Positions 1 through 8,957 of a stretch of 64,000 nt of DNA are shown here, in pieces (position 1 is the stretch's first letter; the number at the start of each line of letters is the position of its first letter). The DNA is from JAFEBO01 sp044221315 (GTDB lineage: Bacteria > Planctomycetota > Phycisphaerae > Phycisphaerales > UBA1924): NCBI GenBank assembly GCA_044221315.1, contig JBGAPK010000003.1, positions 124,001 to 188,000 on the forward strand, given 5' to 3'. The notes beneath the pieces were generated by a model. That model was not told where the DNA came from. It searched no databases and saw only the letters and a list, made by a program, of their open reading frames with translations. The position numbers and the translations under genes were made by a program.

Positions 1-1
1 T

Positions 2-379
2 CTGGCCGTCATCGTCGTGACGGGCTATCCCTCGATGGACTCGATGCGGGAGACCTTCAAGCAGGACGCGTTCGATTACCTCGCAAAGCCCTTCTCGCTC
101 GCCGAACTGCGCCGGGCCCTCGCTCAGGCAGCCGACTCGCTTGGCTTGGGGCGGCGGCCGCAGGACAAGCTCCGAGCCGAACTCGGACGCCACATCCGTC
201 TCGCACGCACGGAGACCGCCTGGACGCTCAAGGAACTCTCGGATGCGAGCGGAATCAGCGTGAGCCAGCTTTCGTCAATTGAACGCGGTGCGCACCTGCC
301 GAGCCTCGAATCGCTCCTAGCGATCGCCGGGGCGCTTAAGCGAAAGCCGAGCGATTGGCTGAACGCGGGCGGGTTTTGA
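2..379 (+). CDS. Receiver domain fused to an XRE-type helix-turn-helix, 5' end missing
   Basis: The frame is open from the left edge, so the start and the phosphoacceptor Asp lie outside the window. The visible N-terminal part matches the second half of a response-regulator receiver domain: the switch Thr in VVTGYPS, then the conserved Lys in LAKPF at the end of strand 5. After a short linker, the last ~65 residues form a Cro/C1-type helix-turn-helix (RLARTETAWTLKEL, then SQLSSIERG) that resembles XRE repressors rather than the NarL, OmpR or Fis output domains usual for response regulators. It is probably a two-component regulator whose DNA binding is controlled by phosphorylation. No kinase gene is visible because the 5' neighbourhood is cut off. 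Confidence 0.85.
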   Translation: MAVIVVTGYPSMDSMRETFKQDAFDYLAKPFSLAELRRALAQAADSLGLGRRPQDKLRAELGRHIRLARTETAWTLKELSDASGISVSQLSSIERGAHLPSLESLLAIAGALKRKPSDWLNAGGF

Positions 380-398
380 ACAACTCTTCGAATTCAGA

Positions 399-842
399 TC
401 ATTTGATCGGATGCCCGAGAAACTGCTTCCACCACTCGGCCACACGTGGCAACCAGCCCGCTTCAACCATCACCGGCACTTCGGCGACCACATCGGGCGA
501 ATAGCCCCGTGGACGCAATTTCAGGTGAAGCACATAGTGCCCCAGCCCATCGTGCTCCACATGCACACAAAAGTTGCCATCTTCAGACTGTCGCTCTCTC
601 CACGAACCCCGTTCGTTGCTTTCGACCGGTACTTCGTCCCACATCGACGCGAGCGAGTAATGCCGCTCAAGGTGCCCGGAACCACCTGTAACTGCAATCA
701 CTCCCGGAATGGAAATCTCAAAATCAAAGCTCGAACTGTCAGCGTCACCTCGGTGATTCGACAATTTCAGGGCGGCATATTGCCCGCCTCGTCCCGGAAT
801 GCATAGAACGCCGTGCTCAAATGACGGACGAAACTCGTCCAT
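399..842 (-). CDS. Small hypothetical protein, resembles DUF6228
   Basis: This is a 147-residue soluble protein with no signal peptide or membrane segment. Its pattern of two beta-rich halves (a GVIAVTG strand, then a HDGLGHYVLHLKLR strand and a C-terminal amphipathic helix ending WWKQFLGH) resembles the DUF6228 family, whose function is unknown. That assignment is from memory of the family pattern and needs an HMM search. The ATG lies three bases after the stop of the E2 gene on the same strand, so it is probably the last gene of the pyruvate dehydrogenase operon. A link to that enzyme is suggested only by position. Confidence 0.7.
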   Translation of the reverse strand: MDEFRPSFEHGVLCIPGRGGQYAALKLSNHRGDADSSSFDFEISIPGVIAVTGGSGHLERHYSLASMWDEVPVESNERGSWRERQSEDGNFCVHVEHDGLGHYVLHLKLRPRGYSPDVVAEVPVMVEAGWLPRVAEWWKQFLGHPIK

Positions 843-845
843 TGA

Positions 846-2252
846 TTAAACCAGCAACGTCGCCGGCTTCTCCAGCAAACTCTTCACCGTGTTCAGGTAA
901 TTCGCCGCCATCGCTCCGTCGATCACGCGATGGTCGCTGCTCATCGTCATGCTCATCACATAACCCGGCACGACCTGGCCGTCCTTTACCACCGCCTTCT
1001 GGATCGCCCCACCCACGGCCAGGATCGCGGTGTTCGGCGGATTGATGATCGCCGTGAAACCCTCCACGCGGAACATGCCAAGGTTGCTGATCGTGAACGT
1101 CGCGTCGCTCATTTCTTCGACACTCAGACCCTTCGTTCGGGCCTTCTCTGAAAGACGCTTGGTCTCTGAAGAAATCTGACGCAGGCCGAGTGCGTCGGCC
1201 CCGCGGATGGTCGCGACCAGCAGCCCGCCGCCGGTGCCATCCTCCAGCACCGGCAGCGCGATCGCCACACCGACGTTGACATCTGCCAGGTACTCGATCG
1301 CCTCGTTCCCCGGCGTTCCCGCCCATCGCGTGTTCACGTACGGATGCTGGTGCATCGCCAGGCCGCACGCCCGGACAAGGAAGTCGTTCACACTCAGTTT
1401 GACGCCCTGGTTGGACAACTGCTCGTTCAACTGCCCGCGCAACTCGACCAGCGCGTCCATATCCACTTCGACCGTCACCTGGTAGTGCGGGATCGTCGTC
1501 TTGCTCTCGACCAGCCGCTTGGCGATGGTCTTCCGCATGTTCGACAGAGGCACCATCCGAGCCACAAGCCCCCCGCCGCCACCGGACAGCAACGGCCCCG
1601 GCGTCGCCCGCTGTGGCTGAGCCACCTGCGTTCGAGCAAGGGGCTGGGAAGGCTTCGAGACTGACTGCCCGCCCGCGCTCCGCCCCGGCGCACCGGTGCT
1701 CACCGCCGCTTCGACGTCCTTCCGGATGATCCGGCCGCCCGGGCCCGAACCCTGCAGCGAGCCAAGATCAACGTTTGATTCCGCGGCGATCTTCTTTGCC
1801 AATGGGCTGGCGAAGATCCGTCCGCCGTCGCCGCGCCCGGCGGAATTTCCGTTCGAACTTTCGCCGGTTGGTGCGTGCGAGCCGTTCGAAACCGGCGGAG
1901 CCATCGTCGCAGTGCCTCCGCCCGAATTCGCCGCTTCTCTTCCTCCGGCAACCTGAGCCTTGGCAGGAGCCGCGGCCCCACCGCGCTGGGCCTTGATCGT
2001 CGCGACATCCTCGCCGGCCGCGGCCAGCACCAGAATCACCGTCCCGATCGGCACGTTCTGCCCTTCGGACACGGCGATCGACGCGACGGTGCCGTCCTCG
2101 AAACTCTGAAGCTCCATCGTCGCCTTGTCGGTCTCAATGTCCGCAAGCGCATCGCCGCTTTTGATCTTTTGGCCTTCCTTCACGTTCCACTTGACGACGG
2201 TGCCGGCCTGCATGGTGTCGGAGAGGCGGGGCATTTCGATGTTTATGGGCAT
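846..2252 (-). CDS. pdhC: Dihydrolipoamide acetyltransferase (E2 of pyruvate dehydrogenase)
   Basis: E2 transfers the acetyl group from E1 to CoA through a swinging lipoyl arm. The 468-residue protein has one N-terminal lipoyl domain (residues 1-76) with the modified Lys43 in ETDKATMEL, a Pro/Gly/Ala-rich linker, a peripheral-subunit-binding domain (about 142-183, ASPLAKKIA through GRIIRKDVE), a second flexible linker, and a catalytic acyltransferase domain with the SSDHRVIDGA active-site motif near residue 440. The lone lipoyl domain and single E3-binding domain are usual for bacterial E2. The E1 beta gene lies upstream on the same strand, separated by a 132-residue unknown. E1 alpha and E3 genes are not in the window. 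The substrate could be another 2-oxoacid, but the E1 partner favours pyruvate. Confidence 0.95.
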   Translation of the reverse strand: MPINIEMPRLSDTMQAGTVVKWNVKEGQKIKSGDALADIETDKATMELQSFEDGTVASIAVSEGQNVPIGTVILVLAAAGEDVATIKAQRGGAAAPAKAQVAGGREAANSGGGTATMAPPVSNGSHAPTGESSNGNSAGRGDGGRIFASPLAKKIAAESNVDLGSLQGSGPGGRIIRKDVEAAVSTGAPGRSAGGQSVSKPSQPLARTQVAQPQRATPGPLLSGGGGGLVARMVPLSNMRKTIAKRLVESKTTIPHYQVTVEVDMDALVELRGQLNEQLSNQGVKLSVNDFLVRACGLAMHQHPYVNTRWAGTPGNEAIEYLADVNVGVAIALPVLEDGTGGGLLVATIRGADALGLRQISSETKRLSEKARTKGLSVEEMSDATFTISNLGMFRVEGFTAIINPPNTAILAVGGAIQKAVVKDGQVVPGYVMSMTMSSDHRVIDGAMAANYLNTVKSLLEKPATLLV

Positions 2253-2279
2253 AGAGCATTTCCAAACTGGCCGCTCGCA

Positions 2280-2678
2280 TCAGGCAAGCGTGTGACATCC
2301 AAGGTATCCACACCGCAAAGCCGCCGCGTCCAAATCGTGCCGCGAGCAGAATGGCCAAACAGTTTCGTCCGAAATGTCCGAGTCATCCGAGGCACACCAA
2401 CTTCTCAAGAACAACACGCATCGAGCGATGTCTCGTCGCATGCGGGGAGATCGGCGATCCGGCAAACTCTTTGCGTCTCTCCAAATACCCGAGTAGCAGT
2501 CCATCACAGCGGCATAAACCGACCAGATTCCTGCATCATCACCCAATCGGCGATTAATACCGGAGAACGCCTTTTCGTAACCGCCTGTCGACAAGCGTCC
2601 CGCCGCGTAGTGCCTGAGCACTTCTGCGTAAGCACGCCGCGCCGGAAGATTGACTGCTAGGTCATCCACGTGTCGCAC
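2280..2678 (-). CDS. Hypothetical protein between E1 beta and E2
   Basis: This 132-residue, mainly helical protein begins with a GTG one base after the stop of E1 beta and ends 27 bases before E2, so it is almost certainly cotranscribed and translationally coupled. It opens with an amphipathic helix (ARRAYAEVLRHYAAG) and has a hydrophobic aromatic middle (GIWSVYAAVMDCYSG). Several Cys residues lie in the second half. No domain is recognised. An alternative GTG at VDDLAVNL lies nine bases further in. A role in the dehydrogenase complex is inferred only from position. Confidence 0.65.
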   Translation of the reverse strand: MRHVDDLAVNLPARRAYAEVLRHYAAGRLSTGGYEKAFSGINRRLGDDAGIWSVYAAVMDCYSGIWRDAKSLPDRRSPRMRRDIARCVLFLRSWCASDDSDISDETVWPFCSRHDLDAAALRCGYLGCHTLA

Positions 2679-2679
2679 T

Positions 2680-3717
2680 TTACAGCCTTCCCAAACTCGC
2701 CCTTACAGCCTGCATGATCTTGCCCTTGTGGGGCAGATAAAGCGCCTCGAGGTTCTTCGCGTATGGCGTCGGGACGTCCTCGGTGTTTACGCGCAAAGGC
2801 TGGTGATCCAGATAGTCGAATCCGCGCTCGCAAACCTGCGTGACAACTTCCGATGCAACGCTCGCAAACGGCCAGCACTGATCAACAACGACAATCCGTC
2901 CCGTCTTCTTGATGCTGTCCAAAATCGAATCGATATCCAGCGGCCGGATCGTCCTCATGTCCAGCACGTCGATGTGGATGCCTTCCTTCTTCAATTCGTC
3001 GGCCGCGTCGATGCAGAAGTTCACGGGCCGGCCGAAACTCACCACCGTGCAGTCATTGCCCTGCCGCCGGAGTGCAGCCTTGCCGAAGGGGATCAAATAT
3101 TCACTCTCCGGCACGTGCCCCTTGTCGCCGAGCATGCGCTCGCTCTCGAGGTAGAACACCGGATCGTCGTCGCGGATCGCAGTCTTGAGCATCCCCTTGG
3201 CGTCGTATGGATTGCTCGGGATCGCAATCTTCACGCCCGGCACGTTGCTGTAGAGCCCCTCCACGCACCAGGAGTGCGTCGAGCCCAACTGCCCGCCCGC
3301 GCCGTCGTTGCCGCGAAAGACCACCGGACAGCCCCACTGACCGCCGCTCATATAGAGCATCTTGGGCACGTTGTTCAGAATTTGGTCTGCCGCAACAAGG
3401 CTGAACGACCAGCTCATGAATTCGATGATCGGCCTCAGGCCGTACATGGCCGCACCCACCGCCAGCCCCGCGAAGCCGTTCTCGGAGATCGGAGAGTCGA
3501 TGATCCGCTTTGGACCGAACTCATCCAGCATGCCCTGGCTGATCTTGTACGCACCGTTGTACTGGGCAACCTCCTCTCCCATCAGGAAGATCCGGTCGTC
3601 CTTGCGCATTTCCTCGCTCATCGCCTCGCGCAGGGCCTCGCGGAACTGAATCTCCCGCGCCGTCCCGCCGCCCATCGGCTCAAGCCCCATCTCCGGCAAC
3701 ATCAACTCGGCAGCCAT
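2680..3717 (-). CDS. pdhB: Pyruvate dehydrogenase E1 component, beta subunit
   Basis: This is the thiamine-diphosphate-dependent E1 beta subunit that, with E1 alpha, decarboxylates pyruvate and acetylates the E2 lipoyl arm. The protein is 345 residues from the ATG at 3717. It shows the transketolase pyrimidine-binding domain (FLMGEEVAQYNGAYKISQG, then DSPISENGFAGLAVGAA) and the C-terminal transketolase domain (RTIRPLDIDSI, then DQCWPFASVASEV). The start is supported by GAAAGGGC just upstream; the frame also stays open to a GTG at 3783, which would add 22 residues. An E1 alpha gene is absent on both sides: the upstream neighbour is a divergent peptidase, so alpha must be encoded elsewhere. Confidence 0.95.
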   Translation of the reverse strand: MAAELMLPEMGLEPMGGGTAREIQFREALREAMSEEMRKDDRIFLMGEEVAQYNGAYKISQGMLDEFGPKRIIDSPISENGFAGLAVGAAMYGLRPIIEFMSWSFSLVAADQILNNVPKMLYMSGGQWGCPVVFRGNDGAGGQLGSTHSWCVEGLYSNVPGVKIAIPSNPYDAKGMLKTAIRDDDPVFYLESERMLGDKGHVPESEYLIPFGKAALRRQGNDCTVVSFGRPVNFCIDAADELKKEGIHIDVLDMRTIRPLDIDSILDSIKKTGRIVVVDQCWPFASVASEVVTQVCERGFDYLDHQPLRVNTEDVPTPYAKNLEALYLPHKGKIMQAVRASLGRL

Positions 3718-3874
3718 GAAAGCCCTTTCAACGACAATCCGTTCGACACCGCGCCTCTCGGCTCCGGTCTCCGCAATCTTCACGACACACGACCGCCGCC
3801 GGAGCCCAAACCGGGCCCGCCGGGCCGGACGAGGATTCTACGCGCGCTCACCGCCGTTTCTGTAGTCTGATGTC

Positions 3875-5290
3875 ATGCAGTTCCCATTCTCCGCATCGGT
3901 ATTCCTGCCCGCCGTGGTCGTTTCATTGCTGTCTGCCTGTTACACGGCGTTCTCTGCCGATCTGCCAAATCCCACGCTGCCCCTTGTCCAACCCGCCAAT
4001 CTGCCCAAACCGTACACCGGAGCGACCGCCGCCATCACTCCCGAAGCTTCCATCGCCATCGTCCAACGCCTCGCCGACTTCGGTACCCGTCACACCCTCT
4101 CGGACACGGCCTCTGCCACCCGCGGCATCGGCGCCGCACGCAACTGGGTGCTCGAACAGTTCCGGGCTTCCGGCCCGCGCCTCGAAGCCTCGTTCGAAGA
4201 ATTCGAGGCCCCGACCGGCCCCCGCATCAAGGAATCCGCCAAGGTCGCGAACGTAGTTGCGATCTTGCCGGGCACCGATCCCGTCGCGTCCGCCCGCCGC
4301 ATCTACGTCGTCGGGCACCTCGACAGCATGAACGCGAACGTGATGGATCCTCAGGGCGATGCTCCGGGCGCCAACGACGACGCATCCGGCTGCGCCGTAG
4401 TCATCGAGTGTGCCCGCGCCCTCGCCAAGGAAAACCTTCGCGCGACCGTCGTCTTCCTCTGCACCATCGGCGAAGAGCAAGGCCTCGTCGGCGCCAAATA
4501 CCACGCCGACTCCGCCAGGACGCGCAACGACAACATCATCGCCGTTCTCAACAACGACATCGTCGGCGACCCCTCCGCCCCTCCGACGGATGGCTTTCCG
4601 GCTCAACCACAAGTCGTACGAGTCTTCTCGGAGGGCCTCCCCCGCAACGCCTCCAACGAACAACTCGCACGCCTCCGCGCCCTTTCCGGCGAATCGGACT
4701 CGCCTTCGCGTCAACTCGCTCGCTACGTCGCCGATGTTGCCTCTATCGAGCAGGTCACGGTTCAGCCGCGTCTGGTCTTTCGTCTTGACCGCTTCCTCCG
4801 CGGCGGCGATCACTCCATGTTCAATCAGGCCGGCTTCCCCGCGGTCCGATTCACCGCCAGCAACGAGACCTACTCGCGCCAGCATCAAAACGTCACCGGC
4901 CCACCTCAAATCGGCGGCGGCCAGGCCCGCGAGGCCGGCGACGTCGTCCGTTTCGTCGACCCGGATTATCTCGCCAACGTCGCCCGCCTGAACGCCAAGT
5001 GCCTCATTCACCTCGCCAACGCCCCGCAAACTCCCGTGAAGGCCCGCATCATCACCGCGAAACTCGAGAACGCCACCACGCTCAAGTGGGAACCGAGCCC
5101 CGACGCCGATGGGTACGAAGTCGTCTGGCGCGATACCACTTCGCCGGTGTGGACATTCGCCCGGGACGTCGGCAATGTCGCAACCATCACCCTTCCGATC
5201 AGCAAGGACGACTACTTCCTCGGCGTACGCGCCTACCGCAAGGACGGCTTTCGCTCGATTGTCGCCTTCGCAGACCAGGCAACCGAGTAA
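3875..5290 (+). CDS. Exported M28-family zinc aminopeptidase
   Basis: This 471-residue protein has an N-terminal signal peptide ending in LSAC, a good lipobox, so it may be a lipoprotein; cleavage after AFSA by signal peptidase I is an alternative. The M28 di-zinc site is complete: His in VVGHLDS, Asp in GANDDASG, the Glu-Glu pair in TIGEEQG, Asp in NNDIVGD and His in GGDHSMF. The last ~85 residues form a fibronectin-like beta domain (LKWEPSPDADGYEVVW). It is likely a peptide-scavenging exopeptidase outside the cytoplasmic membrane. It is transcribed divergently from pdhB and convergently with the glycosidase downstream. It carries no dockerin module, unlike several other exported hydrolases here. 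Confidence 0.92.
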   Translation: MQFPFSASVFLPAVVVSLLSACYTAFSADLPNPTLPLVQPANLPKPYTGATAAITPEASIAIVQRLADFGTRHTLSDTASATRGIGAARNWVLEQFRASGPRLEASFEEFEAPTGPRIKESAKVANVVAILPGTDPVASARRIYVVGHLDSMNANVMDPQGDAPGANDDASGCAVVIECARALAKENLRATVVFLCTIGEEQGLVGAKYHADSARTRNDNIIAVLNNDIVGDPSAPPTDGFPAQPQVVRVFSEGLPRNASNEQLARLRALSGESDSPSRQLARYVADVASIEQVTVQPRLVFRLDRFLRGGDHSMFNQAGFPAVRFTASNETYSRQHQNVTGPPQIGGGQAREAGDVVRFVDPDYLANVARLNAKCLIHLANAPQTPVKARIITAKLENATTLKWEPSPDADGYEVVWRDTTSPVWTFARDVGNVATITLPISKDDYFLGVRAYRKDGFRSIVAFADQATE

Positions 5291-5316
5291 CCGCGCCCGA
5301 TCGGCGCTGCAGCGTC

Positions 5317-6873
5317 TCACGGTACGCGGATGGTGGTCTGGCCAGCTGTCAGACGGCGCGTGATCGCTGGCTGCCCATCCCGCATCACTTCGAGCGAAAT
5401 CTCGGCCGTCGATTCGGCCCGTATTTCGCCACCGGTCCCGCCCGGCGAATAGACGAGAGAGATCCGGATCCCTCCGACATTCAGGTTCTCCACCCCATGC
5501 CGGTCCGTTCGTGCAAGTCGCCATCGCACGGTTCCACCGGGCGCATCGCACCGGATCCCGATGATGTTTTCGATGAGGAGCGCGATCGGCCCCACGCCCG
5601 TCCATCCGACGAAGTCCTTCTTCGAGGGCTGCCCGGGCGCGGCGGAATCCGGGGCGTAATTTTCCCACACAGTCCCGGTCGCCCTGAACGCCTCTTCCAT
5701 CGACTTGAGATACTTAAAGGCAGCACGCGAAGCGTCCTCCTCGAATCCGTACCGCTCCAGGCCCTTCACCGCCATGTACGTCGTGGGCGCCCATGATGCG
5801 CCGAGCCAATAGCCACCCTTTGGATCAAATTGCGTTTCCGCCGCGCTCAGAGTCGCGAAGGGAGTTCGCCGGAAAAACATGCGCTCATCCATCAACGCAT
5901 CTCTCAACTTCATTGCCCGCTCGGGCGCTGCCGTCCCGGAAAAGAGCGGCCAGAAACAGCCGATCGTCCTGACCGGCAGTTGCTTGCCGGTTCCGTCAAG
6001 GTTGTAATACAGCCCGTCCGCTTCGTTCCACATCCAATCGTTTATCGCTTTGTCGATCGCCGTCGCACGCGCGACGCACTCTCTTGCCCGATCTGGTCTG
6101 CCCGCCCTCGCCATCAGCATCGCCAATTCCGAGTATGCAAGCGACATCTGCGCGCTCATGCTGACCAAAGCCCGCCCGCTTTCCGGAGTGTTGTCCATGC
6201 CGCTGCCCAGCGGCGTATTCCAGAACAGGTCGGTCGAAACGCCGTTCGCTTTCCGGTTCACTTCCAGCCAGCCGAGGTAGCGGTCGATGGATTCGGCAAC
6301 GTGGCCCGCCCGCTTCGCGTCGCCGCCGACGCGCGAATACTCCACCTCAGCCCAGGAAAACAACGGCGGATTCACCGAATCCGCCACGCACAGAAACGCA
6401 AAGTCCGCCCCGTCCGACTTGCGGATTTCACGGAAGATCTGTCCGTCCGCACGCTGCCGCGCGTAGAAGTTGTCCAGGGAACCGATCGCGTTGAAGCACG
6501 CATGCCCGTACCGGGCGAACGGCATCATGAAGATCGTGTCCCACTGGAAGATGTTGTCGCTGAACGCCGCATCGAGATATGGGCTCATCAGGCCCGAACC
6601 CTTGCCGGGCAGTTCCATGTGCCGGAACGCCAATTCCCAGCACTTCCAGTACATCTCTACAAGCTCCGGCTCGGCAGGCAGCACCGGGATGGGCAGTTTC
6701 GACCGACCTTCCTCGAAGGTCGGGATCCCCCGAGGAGTCGGCGAATCGCCCGCCACGAAGTACTTCCCGCGCGCCCCGTCGTAAGGGGCAACAAAGCGAT
6801 CCGCATCCGGCAACTGCGCCCGGGCGGTTGTGACCAGGAGACTCAGACCCAACACGACTGCTCGCTTCAGCAT
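5317..6873 (-). CDS. Exported glycoside hydrolase, trehalase-like (GH37/GH63 type)
   Basis: This 518-residue protein has a signal peptide (MLKRAVVLGLSLLVTTARAQ). The mature part is an alpha/alpha barrel of the trehalase/glucosidase clan: an FQWDTIFMMPFARYG block carrying the usual substrate-binding Trp-Asp, an NTPESGRALVSMSAQMS block, and a C-terminal GTVWENYAPDS then VGWTGVGPIALLIEN block typical of GH63 and mannosylglycerate-hydrolase-like enzymes. The ~70-residue C-terminus is beta-rich. It likely cleaves trehalose, mannosylglycerate or a related alpha-linked sugar outside the cytoplasm; the exact substrate cannot be read from sequence. It ends 26 bases from the convergent M28 gene and follows a glycosyltransferase by 17 bases. 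Confidence 0.85.
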   Translation of the reverse strand: MLKRAVVLGLSLLVTTARAQLPDADRFVAPYDGARGKYFVAGDSPTPRGIPTFEEGRSKLPIPVLPAEPELVEMYWKCWELAFRHMELPGKGSGLMSPYLDAAFSDNIFQWDTIFMMPFARYGHACFNAIGSLDNFYARQRADGQIFREIRKSDGADFAFLCVADSVNPPLFSWAEVEYSRVGGDAKRAGHVAESIDRYLGWLEVNRKANGVSTDLFWNTPLGSGMDNTPESGRALVSMSAQMSLAYSELAMLMARAGRPDRARECVARATAIDKAINDWMWNEADGLYYNLDGTGKQLPVRTIGCFWPLFSGTAAPERAMKLRDALMDERMFFRRTPFATLSAAETQFDPKGGYWLGASWAPTTYMAVKGLERYGFEEDASRAAFKYLKSMEEAFRATGTVWENYAPDSAAPGQPSKKDFVGWTGVGPIALLIENIIGIRCDAPGGTVRWRLARTDRHGVENLNVGGIRISLVYSPGGTGGEIRAESTAEISLEVMRDGQPAITRRLTAGQTTIRVP

Positions 6874-6890
6874 GCGCTCAGGTTACCCGC

Positions 6891-8000
6891 TCACAGCTTT
6901 TTCGCCGTCGCCGCCTTGTACCCGCGCCCCCCGATCGCCTTCCAGAACCGTTCTCGCTCCACGGTGTGCAGAACCCTTCGCCCAATGTGCCTCATCCCCC
7001 CCACAATGAACCGCGCGATTGCCGGCCGACGCGACCATCTCTCGTATCCGTTCGCAATCACGCCCGCCAGCACCTCACGCCACTGCTTTGCAATCGCGTC
7101 CGGAGTGTGTTCGAGCGCTCGGCGCCTGCCGTTCTCCGCCATTGCACGATACAGCCCGGGTTCGTCCTTCAATCGCCTCAGCGCTGCCAGCGCCTCCGCC
7201 GCTGTCCTCACTTCGAAAAAATCGAGTTCGCTCCTGCGTTCCTCGCGATACCCGGCCTCTGGCCCCACCAAGGCCGGGCACCCGGCCTGCCATGCATTAA
7301 CCAGCTTGAGCGCCGGCTTGACCGACCGGAAGAACTCGTTTCCCCCCCGCACGGCCAGCAGTGCATCCGTACGGGACCAATCGCGACCGGATACCCCGAT
7401 TCGACTCCCCCTCAACCCGTGCACGAAAAACGTGATGCCCAGCTCACGCAGCGAATCCCGAAACCGCTCCCCGCGAAACTCGTGCTCGATGTTATCCATT
7501 TCTCCGTGAAACACCATGTTCTCAAGCCGGTCGCCACGATCATCATCCCGCGGTCGGAGCGACAACTGGGGCCAATGTGCGACGAAGTGATCCGTCGGCC
7601 GCTCGCATCGCGCCCGATTCTGAACGATGACCTCTTCACACAGCGTCGGCCGCGCCCGGTCCATGCGGCAGCCAAGCACGTAGCTCCGCCATGGCATCCC
7701 TCCCCGACGCAGATCGTCGTACGTGGCAACGCATAGGCCACCCGGAACAAACCGGTCCGTCAGCCGCGCATCAATCCCGCGCCGTCGCAGTTGGATGTAC
7801 GTATTGATGACCCACGCCGTCTCCCCATCCCATTTGTTCCAGAAGACCGACGCGGGCGGCGGCATCGCCCCATCAAACAGCTCCCGGAACACCGCCTTTC
7901 GCCGCACATCTCGCATCACGAAATACACCGGCGCGGCCAGCGGTTCAAGCGCCGTCTCCGCGCCCATCGCCTGCATCATGTCCAATGCCGTCAAACCCAT
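6891..8000 (-). CDS. Glycosyltransferase, group 1 (GT4-like)
   Basis: This 369-residue cytoplasmic protein has no signal peptide. Its C-terminal half fits a GT-B nucleotide-sugar-binding fold: FRSVKPALKLVNAWQAGCP followed by an acidic patch (GPEAGYREE) and the terminal helix block AEALAALRRLKDEPGLYRAM. The N-terminal half is less conserved and has a Cys/Arg-rich stretch. It is divergent from rmlA with about 110 bases between, next to the dTDP-rhamnose genes, so it probably builds a surface polysaccharide. Donor and acceptor are unknown. The basic C-terminus may aid membrane association. Confidence 0.75.
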   Translation of the reverse strand: MGLTALDMMQAMGAETALEPLAAPVYFVMRDVRRKAVFRELFDGAMPPPASVFWNKWDGETAWVINTYIQLRRRGIDARLTDRFVPGGLCVATYDDLRRGGMPWRSYVLGCRMDRARPTLCEEVIVQNRARCERPTDHFVAHWPQLSLRPRDDDRGDRLENMVFHGEMDNIEHEFRGERFRDSLRELGITFFVHGLRGSRIGVSGRDWSRTDALLAVRGGNEFFRSVKPALKLVNAWQAGCPALVGPEAGYREERRSELDFFEVRTAAEALAALRRLKDEPGLYRAMAENGRRRALEHTPDAIAKQWREVLAGVIANGYERWSRRPAIARFIVGGMRHIGRRVLHTVERERFWKAIGGRGYKAATAKKL

Positions 8001-8110
8001 GCCTCGCGACTGTACCCCCTTCTATCGCTGGCGCGGTGTCCTTCCCTTTGGCCCTCTGCCACCCTGCCCCTTTGCCCCTTCCCCAACTACCCTTCCCCCA
8101 AGGAGTCCCC

Positions 8111-8839
8111 ATGAAAGGCGTCATCCTCGCCGGCGGCACAGGCTCTCGCCTTTCTCCGCTCACGCTCGTCACCAACAAGCATCTCCTTCCGGTGTACGAC
8201 CAGCCGATGGTCCACTATCCAATCAAGTGCCTGCTCAATGCAGGCATCGACGAGGTGCTCATCGTCACCGGAGGCGAACACGCGGGCGATTTTCTTCGCC
8301 TCCTCAAGAACGGCAAGCAGCTCGGCATCCGCCATCTCGAATACGCCTACCAGGAAGGCAGCGGCGGCATCGCCGACGCGCTGAAACTCGCACAGGACTT
8401 CGCCGACGGCCAGCCAATCTGCGTGATCCTCGGCGACAACATCATCGAGCGAAATATCAAAGCCGCCGCCGTCAACTATCGCGAGCAGAAGAACGGCGCC
8501 AAAATCCTCCTCAAGAAAGTCCCGGATCCGCAGCGTTTCGGCGTCGCCCGTGTTGAAAACAACCGCATCGTCGAAATCATCGAGAAGCCCAAAAACCCGA
8601 CGAGCGATCTTGCGGTCACCGGAATCTACTTCTACGACCAATCCGTCTTCGACATCTGTGCCAAACTTAAACCCTCCGGCCGCGGCGAGCTCGAAATCAC
8701 CGACGTCAACAACGCCTACCTCAAGGCCGGCACCCTGACCCACGAAATCCTCGAAGGCTGGTGGACCGACGCCGGCACGTTTGAGAGCCTCTACCGCGCC
8801 ACCAAGTACGTCGCCGAAAGCGGAGCAAATCACCTCTAG
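8111..8839 (+). CDS. rmlA: Glucose-1-phosphate thymidylyltransferase, short form
   Basis: RmlA makes dTDP-glucose from dTTP and glucose-1-phosphate, the first step to dTDP-L-rhamnose. The 242-residue protein has the nucleotidyltransferase signature at its start (GVILAGGTGSRLSPLT), the catalytic VILGDNI loop and the WTDAGTFES C-terminal motif. It lacks the ~45-residue C-terminal extension of enterobacterial RmlA, so it is a short-form enzyme. The ATG at 8111 follows AAGGAG with good spacing. It opens the rmlA-C-D-B run. A GC-rich palindromic element begins 16 bases after the stop and could terminate part of the transcripts. Confidence 0.95.
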   Translation: MKGVILAGGTGSRLSPLTLVTNKHLLPVYDQPMVHYPIKCLLNAGIDEVLIVTGGEHAGDFLRLLKNGKQLGIRHLEYAYQEGSGGIADALKLAQDFADGQPICVILGDNIIERNIKAAAVNYREQKNGAKILLKKVPDPQRFGVARVENNRIVEIIEKPKNPTSDLAVTGIYFYDQSVFDICAKLKPSGRGELEITDVNNAYLKAGTLTHEILEGWWTDAGTFESLYRATKYVAESGANHL

Positions 8840-8855
8840 GCGACGTTCGCGCAGC

Positions 8856-8899
8856 TCTGAAGCCCCCTCCCTGAGGGAGGGGGTTGGGGGAAGGAAGGA
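8856..8899 (+). repeat. Palindromic element, copy A (terminator-like)
   Basis: A perfect stem CCCCCTCC/GGAGGGGG with the loop CTGA lies inside a conserved context GAAGCCCCC...GGGTTGGGGGAAGG. The same element recurs at 19278 (same orientation, near-identical core), 32064, 48669 and 57848. Here it sits immediately after rmlA. It could act as an intrinsic hairpin, but no proper T-run follows. Confidence 0.8.
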
Positions 8900-8957
8900 T
8901 TTGTCGGATTCGATCCCCGCATCCACTCGCGCCTGAATTCACTATTCTCATCTCCCC

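Noticed and set aside
3923..5668. Long open frame antisense to the M28 peptidase
   Set aside because: Composition is Gly/Asp/Arg-rich with no domain, and it is the reverse complement of a clear enzyme gene in GC-rich DNA.
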